Assembly: GCA_029960085.1 (NCBI GenBank)
Contig: JASCPG010000003.1
Location: 35,204-99,203, forward strand
From: Microbacteriaceae bacterium PS02067
Lineage (GTDB): Bacteria > Actinomycetota > Actinomycetes > Actinomycetales > Microbacteriaceae
DNA length: 64,000 nt
Reading direction: 5' to 3'
In this document: piece by piece, positions 59,025-64,000 of the stretch
Numbering within the stretch: the first letter of the stretch is position 1
How the letters are laid out: each line of letters starts with the position of its first letter
Translations under genes and position numbers: made by a program
The notes under the pieces: model-generated
What the model was told of the DNA's origin: nothing
Database searches by the model: none
What the model saw: the letters and a program-made list of their open reading frames with translations, nothing else

Positions 59025-61076
59025 ATGACTCTCACCGACCTCGCCGCCACGTCGACGGCCGCCTCCGCCCCCGCCCACCCGCTGGCTTCGCTCACCGCGA
59101 CCGAGATCGAAGCGGTCCGCGCCGTCGTGCTCTCACTGCCGTCCACGACTGAGCAGACCCGCTTCGCCTACGTCGGGCTCGACGAGCCGGCGAAGGGCGA
59201 CATCCTCGCCTGGGAGCAGGGTGCGCCCGCCCCCGCCCGCGTCGCCCGGGTGCAGCTGCTCGACATGCTCTCGGCGCGCTCCAGCGACCTGCGCGTCTCG
59301 CTCGCCACCGGCGAGGTGCTGAGCGAGACCGTGCTCGACGGCACGGCGGGGCAGCTGCCGGTGCTGGATGCCGAGTTCGAGGCCGTCGGCGACATCGCGA
59401 ACGCCGACGAGGCGTGGATCGCCGCGCTCGCCGCGCGGGGCCTCGCGACCTCGGACGTCGTGCTCGTGCCGCTGTCGGCCGGTCACTACGGGTACGCGCA
59501 GGAGGATGGGCGCCGCATCCTCCGTGCGTTCGCGTTCCAGCAGTTCTCGCCGAGCGACCACCCGTGGGCCCACCCCGTCGACGGCCTCACCGCCTACATC
59601 GACGTCGCCGACCGCCGCATCATCGAGATCGTCGACACCCCGGGATTCGACATCCCGCAGACGAGCGGCAACTTCGACGACCCTGCCGTGCAGGGTCCGC
59701 CGCTCGAGGGGCTGAAGCCGATCGAGATCACGCAGCCGGAGGGGTCGAGCTTCACCGTCGAGGACGAGCACGTCGTCTGGGGAGACTGGGATCTGCGCAT
59801 CGGGTTCGACACCCGGGAGGGCCTCATCATGCGTCAGCTCTCCTTCAAGGGGCGCCCCGTGATGTACCGCGGCTCGATCAGCGAGATGGTCGTTCCCTAC
59901 GGCGACCCCGCGCCGAACCGGTTCTGGCAGAACTACTTCGACACCGGCGAGTACCTCTTCGGCCGGTACACGAACGAGCTCGAGCTCGGCTGCGACTGCG
60001 TCGGTGACATCACCTACCTCGATGTGACCCTCGCCGACGAGCTCGGTCTGCCGCGCACCGTGCGCAACGGCGTGTGCATGCACGAAGAGGACTTCGGATC
60101 CCTCTGGAAGCACACCGACATCTTCACCGGCTCCGCCGAGGTGCGCCGTCAGCGTCGCCTCGTGATCTCGTTCTTCACGACGGTCGGCAACTACGACTAC
60201 GGGTTCTTCTGGTACCTGTACCTCGACGGCACGATCGAGTGCGAGGCGAAGCTCACCGGCATCCTCTTCACGTCGGCGTACCCGGGGGAGGGCTACCCGT
60301 TCGCCTCCGAGGTCGCGCCCGGGCTCGGAGCGCCCTATCACCAGCACCTGTTCTCGGCGCGGTTGGACATGACCGTCGACGGCATCGCGAACGTCGTGAA
60401 CGAGATCGATGCCGTCCGGGTGCCGATCTCGGCCGAGAACCCCGCGGGCAACGCCTTCACGAAGCAGGTGACGCCGATCACGTCGGAGCTCGTCTCGGGC
60501 CGTGTCGCCGACGGCGCACGCAACCGGGTCTGGCAGATCGCCTCGACCGAGAAGACCACCGCGATGGGGCAGCCGACGTCGTATGTGCTGTTCCCGACCG
60601 AGACGCCGGTGCTGCTCGCCGACGACGATTCGTCGATCGCAGCGCGGGCCACGTTCGCGACGAAGAACCTCTTCGTCACGAAGTACGACCCGGCCGAGCG
60701 CTATGCGGCGGGGGATTTCGTCAACCAGCACCCCGGAGGCGCGGGCATCCCGGAGTTCATCGCCGGTGACGAGCCCCTCGTGGGCGAGGACCTCGTGCTG
60801 TGGCACACGTTCGGGCTCACGCACTTCCCACGGAACGAGGACTGGCCCGTCATGCCGATGGACTACGCCAAGTTCACGCTCAAGCCGTACAACTTCTTCG
60901 AGCGGAACCCCACGCTGAACGTCCCGCCGTCGACGGCGGCGCACTGCGCGCCGAAGGCGGTCTCGGGCGGGTACGGGCCGGCCGGTCACGATCACTCGGG
61001 TCACGATCACGCCGGTCCCGACCACTCGGGTCACGACCACGCCGGTCACGACCACCATGGCCACCACCACGGCTGA
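59025..61076 (+). CDS. Copper-containing primary amine oxidase with His-rich C-terminal tail
   Basis: The 683-residue product oxidises primary amines to aldehyde, ammonia and hydrogen peroxide. The cofactor-forming Tyr390 is in TVGNYDYGFF (becomes topaquinone), the catalytic base Asp306 in NYFDTGEY, and copper ligands are His439, His441 (YHQHLF) and His600 (LTHFPRNEDW). These match the known Arthrobacter globiformis enzyme residues (Asp298, Tyr382, His431, His433, His592) with a constant shift of 8. Residues ~641-683 are extra: Gly/Asp/His repeats with 13 histidines. There is no signal peptide. ATG 59025 follows AAGGAG. It is coupled to the permease upstream and the Met/His-rich membrane protein downstream. 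Confidence 0.96.
   Translation: MTLTDLAATSTAASAPAHPLASLTATEIEAVRAVVLSLPSTTEQTRFAYVGLDEPAKGDILAWEQGAPAPARVARVQLLDMLSARSSDLRVSLATGEVLSETVLDGTAGQLPVLDAEFEAVGDIANADEAWIAALAARGLATSDVVLVPLSAGHYGYAQEDGRRILRAFAFQQFSPSDHPWAHPVDGLTAYIDVADRRIIEIVDTPGFDIPQTSGNFDDPAVQGPPLEGLKPIEITQPEGSSFTVEDEHVVWGDWDLRIGFDTREGLIMRQLSFKGRPVMYRGSISEMVVPYGDPAPNRFWQNYFDTGEYLFGRYTNELELGCDCVGDITYLDVTLADELGLPRTVRNGVCMHEEDFGSLWKHTDIFTGSAEVRRQRRLVISFFTTVGNYDYGFFWYLYLDGTIECEAKLTGILFTSAYPGEGYPFASEVAPGLGAPYHQHLFSARLDMTVDGIANVVNEIDAVRVPISAENPAGNAFTKQVTPITSELVSGRVADGARNRVWQIASTEKTTAMGQPTSYVLFPTETPVLLADDDSSIAARATFATKNLFVTKYDPAERYAAGDFVNQHPGGAGIPEFIAGDEPLVGEDLVLWHTFGLTHFPRNEDWPVMPMDYAKFTLKPYNFFERNPTLNVPPSTAAHCAPKAVSGGYGPAGHDHSGHDHAGPDHSGHDHAGHDHHGHHHG
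60965..61073 (+). repeat. His-Asp-Gly repeat coding for the amine oxidase tail
   Basis: Tandem variants of GGTCACGATCAC encode the GHDH units at residues 651-683. The low-complexity array may expand or shrink by slippage. Confidence 0.75.
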
Positions 61077-61079
61077 GTC

Positions 61080-61646
61080 GTGACCCTGCATCTTCTCGCC
61101 CTCGCGCCCGCCGCGGTCGGTCTGTGCTGCCTGGCAGCCGACCGCCGGCGGGCGCGCGCCGCAGAAGTCGTCGCCGCGATGCTCATGATGATGGCGATGG
61201 TGGACGCGGCCGTGACGCAGCTCGTTCCCGCCGTGTGGTGGGTGGCGTCGCTCCTCGCCGGTGCGATGGCGCTCGCCGCCACACGGGGGCGCGCACGCGT
61301 CGTCGCGACCGGGTCTTCCGGTCCGTCCGGCGGCGCCGGGGGTGCCGGTGGCGCGGCGATGGCTCACGGTGCGATGCCCGGCGTCGCGATGGCGGTGCAT
61401 TCCGCCGCGGGAATGGTGGTCATGGCAGCGCTCCTGCTCGCGATGAGCGCCTCCGCGGCGGGGGCGGGCGCGGCCCATCACCACTCGGGCACGCCCGCGT
61501 TCGGGCCGGCGGCCATGGTGCTCGGCGGCGGGTACGTCGTCGCCTCCGCCGTTCTCGCCCTGCGTTCGCGTGGGGCCCTCGAACGGGCTCAGTACGCGGC
61601 GATGGCGGGCTCGGTCGCGCTCATGGCGGCCGCACTCGTGGGGTGA
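61080..61646 (+). CDS. Met/His-rich polytopic membrane protein, possible copper handling (DUF5134-like)
   Basis: The 188-residue product starts at GTG 61080, 3 nt after the amine oxidase stop. It has about five membrane helices, with Met-rich helices (AAMLMMMAMVDAA, AGMVVMAALLLAMSA) and soluble metal-ligand-like stretches (MAHGAMPGVAMAVHSAAGM, AAHHHSGT). The composition resembles DUF5134-type actinobacterial proteins found near copper genes. The tight link to a copper enzyme with a His tail suggests copper supply to the oxidase, but this is inference. The gene overlaps the convergent FAD enzyme gene by 58 nt. Confidence 0.75.
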   Translation: MTLHLLALAPAAVGLCCLAADRRRARAAEVVAAMLMMMAMVDAAVTQLVPAVWWVASLLAGAMALAATRGRARVVATGSSGPSGGAGGAGGAAMAHGAMPGVAMAVHSAAGMVVMAALLLAMSASAAGAGAAHHHSGTPAFGPAAMVLGGGYVVASAVLALRSRGALERAQYAAMAGSVALMAAALVG

Positions 61647-62731
61647 GCTGCGCGCTCCTCGGCGACGATCGCGCGCACGGCGTCGCGCCCGGCGCGGTTG
61701 GCCCCGACCGTCGACTGCGACGGGCCGTAGCCGATGAGGAACAGCCGCGGCTCGTCGGTCGATCTGCCGTTCTCGACCCGCACCCCGCCCGACGCCGTGC
61801 GCAGGTGGAGCGGCGCGAGGTGGCGGATGTCGGCACGGAAGCCCGTCGCCCAGAGGATCGCATCCGCCCGCTCGAACGTGCCGTCGGGCATCCGCACGCC
61901 GTCCGGTTCGATGGCCGTGAACATCGGATGCCGCACGAGCACGCCGCGCTCCCGCGCCGCCTCCGACCACGGCGTCCGGTGCTGACCGGTCACCGAGATG
62001 ACGCTCCCGGGCGGCTCACCGCGCCGCACCCGCTCTTCGACGCCGGCGATCGCGGCGATGCGCGCGGCGGTGTCGAACTCCGTGGCATCCCACGTCACCT
62101 CGTGGCGCGTGACCCAGAACGTGTCCGCGACGTGCGAGATCTCCTCGAGAAGCTGGACGGCGGAGATGCCCGCGCCGACGATGATCACGCGCTCGCCGGC
62201 GAACTCCGCGGCATCCACGTAGTCGTGCACGTGCAGCTGGCGTCCGCGGAACGTGTCCGCCCCGGGGACCGTCGGCCAGAACGGGCGACGCCACGTGCCG
62301 GTCGCGTTGATGACGTAGCGGGCCGCCCACGTGCCGGCATCCGTCTCGACGAGCAGTCGCCCGCGCGGATCGTCGTCGGCGCGGCGCACGGCGCGCACCT
62401 GCACGGGGCGGCGCACGCGCAGATCGAAACGCTCTTCGTACGCGGCGAAATAGTCCGGGAGCACCTCCCGCGCGGGGGATGCCGGGTCGGCCGGCGGCAC
62501 CGGCGCCCCGGGCAGTTCGTGGATGCCGTTGACGGTGCCCATCACGAGTGAACCCCAGCGGTGCTGCCAGGCGCCGCCCGGTGCGGCGTCGGCATCCAGC
62601 ACGACGAACGTGCCGCCGGGCGCGTCCGTCGAGGAGAGGGGCGAGAAGCCGCGGCGGCGCAGGTGGTAGGCGGCCGAGAGCCCTGCCTGGCCTGCGCCGA
62701 TCACGACGACGTCGACGGGCTCGGGCTGCAT
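61589..62731 (-). CDS. FAD/NAD(P)-dependent monooxygenase-like oxidoreductase
   Basis: The 380-residue product has an N-terminal FAD fingerprint VVVIGAGQAGLSAAYHL, then the NADP-binding motif VIIVGAGISAVQLLEEI, and INATGTWRRPFWPTVPGAD with the ATG motif and FxGxxxH-like FRGRQLHVHDY. These are marks of class B flavoprotein monooxygenases or flavin-containing monooxygenase-like proteins (ArsO/CzcO-like group). The substrate is unknown. It converges on the copper-related membrane gene with a 58-nt overlap, and its start region faces dnaX. Confidence 0.88.
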   Translation of the reverse strand: MQPEPVDVVVIGAGQAGLSAAYHLRRRGFSPLSSTDAPGGTFVVLDADAAPGGAWQHRWGSLVMGTVNGIHELPGAPVPPADPASPAREVLPDYFAAYEERFDLRVRRPVQVRAVRRADDDPRGRLLVETDAGTWAARYVINATGTWRRPFWPTVPGADTFRGRQLHVHDYVDAAEFAGERVIIVGAGISAVQLLEEISHVADTFWVTRHEVTWDATEFDTAARIAAIAGVEERVRRGEPPGSVISVTGQHRTPWSEAARERGVLVRHPMFTAIEPDGVRMPDGTFERADAILWATGFRADIRHLAPLHLRTASGGVRVENGRSTDEPRLFLIGYGPSQSTVGANRAGRDAVRAIVAEERAAHPTSAAAMSATEPAIAAY

Positions 62732-62799
62732 ACCTGTGTCAACGCGAGCGGGCGCGGGATGTTCCCCGGCGTCCCCGCCGCGATGTCGGTGCCACGCCG

Positions 62800-62805
62800 T
62801 AGGCT
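62800..62805 (+). promoter_or_regulatory. Leaderless -10 box of dnaX
   Basis: TAGGCT, 6 nt before GTG 62812. Confidence 0.6.
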
Positions 62806-62811
62806 GTTCGG

Positions 62812-64000
62812 GTGACCACCGCCCTGTATCGCCGCTACCGGCCCGAGAGCTTCGGCGAGATGATCGGGCAGAGCCAGGTCACCGATCCGCTCATGACCGC
62901 GCTGCGCGGCGACCGCGTGGGGCACGCGTACCTGTTCAGCGGGCCGCGTGGCTGCGGCAAGACGACGTCGGCGCGCATCCTCGCCCGCTGCCTGAACTGC
63001 GCCGAGGGGCCGACCGACACGCCGTGCGGAACGTGCGACAGCTGCGTCGAACTCGGCCGCGGCGGCGGCGGGTCGCTCGACGTGGTCGAGATCGACGCGG
63101 CATCCCACAACGGTGTCGACGACGCGCGCGATCTGCGCGAGCGTGCGATCTTCGCGCCCGCACGCGACCGGTTCAAGATCTTCATCCTCGATGAGGCGCA
63201 CATGGTCACGCCGCAGGGCTTCAACGCGCTGCTGAAGCTCGTCGAAGAGCCGCCCGACCACGTCAAGTTCATCTTCGCGACGACCGAGCCCGAGAAGGTC
63301 ATCGGCACGATCCGCTCGCGCACGCACCACTACCCCTTCCGGCTCGTCGCGCCCGCCGCAATGCTCGCCTACGTCGAGGAACTGTGTGCGCAGGAAGGCG
63401 TGCAGGTCGAAGCGGGCGTCCTGCCGCTCGTCGTGCGCGCCGGTGGCGGGTCGCCGCGCGACACGCTGTCGCTGCTCGATCAGCTCATCGCGGGTTCCGA
63501 CCCGTCGACGGGTTCGGGCGAGACCATCGTCCGCTACGAGCGGGCCGTCGCCCTCCTCGGCTACACGCATGCCGAGCTTCTCGACGACGTCGTCTCCGCC
63601 TTCGGGGCGCACGACGCCGGCGCCGCGTTCGCCGCGGTCGACCGCGTCGTCCAGACCGGTCAGGATCCGCGCCGCTTCGTCGACGACCTCCTCGAGCGCC
63701 TTCGCGACCTCATCATCGTGGCCGCGACGGGCGATGCGGCCCCCGCGGTACTGCGCGGCATCCCCGCCGACGAGCTCGACCGGATGGCGCGGCAGGCCGC
63801 GACGTTCGGCACCGACCGACTGTCCCGCATCGCCGACCTCGTCGCCGGGACTCTCGACGACATGACCGGCGCCACGTCGCCGCGCCTGCAGCTCGAACTC
63901 CTCGTCGCGCGTGTGCTCGCGGCGGGGTCGGGGGTCGCCGCAGACGCCGGTGCGCCGGGTGCTGCCGCCCCGGCGCCGAGCGCGCCTGCGGCCGCGATCC
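62812..64000 (+). CDS. dnaX: DNA polymerase III subunit gamma/tau (5' part; runs off the window)
   Basis: The frame from GTG 62812 stays open to the window end (~396 residues). It starts TTALYRRYRPESFGEMIGQ, with Walker A in FSGPRGCGKTTSARILAR, the four-cysteine zinc module CLNCAEGPTDTPCGTCDSC, Walker B ILDEAHM, sensor 1 FATTEPEKV and the SRC-like GTIRSRTHHYPFR. This is the clamp-loader ATPase of the replication machine. The Ala/Pro-rich stretch at the edge begins the linker to the tau-specific part. A leaderless -10 box supports the start. Confidence 0.96.
   Translation, partial: MTTALYRRYRPESFGEMIGQSQVTDPLMTALRGDRVGHAYLFSGPRGCGKTTSARILARCLNCAEGPTDTPCGTCDSCVELGRGGGGSLDVVEIDAASHNGVDDARDLRERAIFAPARDRFKIFILDEAHMVTPQGFNALLKLVEEPPDHVKFIFATTEPEKVIGTIRSRTHHYPFRLVAPAAMLAYVEELCAQEGVQVEAGVLPLVVRAGGGSPRDTLSLLDQLIAGSDPSTGSGETIVRYERAVALLGYTHAELLDDVVSAFGAHDAGAAFAAVDRVVQTGQDPRRFVDDLLERLRDLIIVAATGDAAPAVLRGIPADELDRMARQAATFGTDRLSRIADLVAGTLDDMTGATSPRLQLELLVARVLAAGSGVAADAGAPGAAAPAPSAPAAAI

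Noticed and set aside
62701..63612. Minus-strand frame opposite dnaX
   Set aside because: Antisense shadow of a gene with unmistakable clamp-loader motifs.

Overview
This window comes from a high-GC Gram-positive actinobacterium, most likely Microbacteriaceae and Microbacterium-like. Supporting signs are strong GC bias at third codon positions, many GTG starts, leaderless-type promoters (TANNNT about 6 nt before the start codon), actinobacterial gene families (WXG100/EccC secretion, MoxR-DUF58-transglutaminase, an Rv3400/Rv3401-like HAD-GH65 pair), and constant use of GGATGCC/GGCATCC. The genus is inferred; no 16S rRNA gene is present. Two structural RNAs are seen: tRNA-Ser(GGA) and the small SRP RNA. 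All functions below are read from sequence and remembered family features; no database search was run.

Layout. 1-6.1 kb: the end of a type VII secretion (T7SS) locus: the C-terminal part of an EccC ATPase, a WXG100 protein, two effector-like proteins that share a nearly identical 90-residue N-terminus but have unrelated C-termini (one frameshifted, one a GFSQG lipase-like hydrolase), a small unknown protein, an FHA protein and a membrane protein with an LRV-like domain. 6.1-11.1 kb (minus strand): a membrane-anchored beta-propeller protein carrying the same LRV-like domain, then cydB and cydA, preceded by a SufR-like Fe-S regulator. 11.1-18.9 kb: mixed metabolism and repair (LLM oxidoreductase, aldo/keto reductase, methyltransferase, TrhO, GNAT, squalene-cyclase-like protein, YcaQ-like glycosylase, zinc metallopeptidase). 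19-25 kb: a sulfhydrylase-type PLP enzyme coupled to an NtaA/SnaA/DszA-type monooxygenase, facing an OpuC-type osmoprotectant ABC transporter. 25-41 kb: FAD disulfide reductase, PadR regulator with an AarF/UbiB kinase, QorB/QorR-like divergent pair, M18 aminopeptidase, a cluster of inverted intergenic repeats, MsrA, MFS transporter, lactonase, NYN protein, ATP-grasp protein, Nudix hydrolase, DeoC, tRNA-Ser, and beside the tRNA an AbiE-type toxin-antitoxin pair. 42-48 kb: DAACS symporter, then the moxR-DUF58-transglutaminase operon and the SRP RNA. 48-55 kb: pta-ackA and a HAD-GH65 phosphorylase pair. 55-61.7 kb: an amine-utilisation locus: IclR regulator, two divergent APC permeases, two copies of an operator-like palindrome, a copper amine oxidase with a 13-histidine tail, and a Met/His-rich membrane protein. 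The window ends inside dnaX.

The most promising unusual systems are the modular T7SS effectors with their shared LRV-like domain, and the copper amine oxidase locus with apparent built-in copper handling. Other features of note are a near-universal leaderless promoter architecture, an ATA start codon that looks like a mutated ATGA overlap, and a tRNA-adjacent AbiE-like module.
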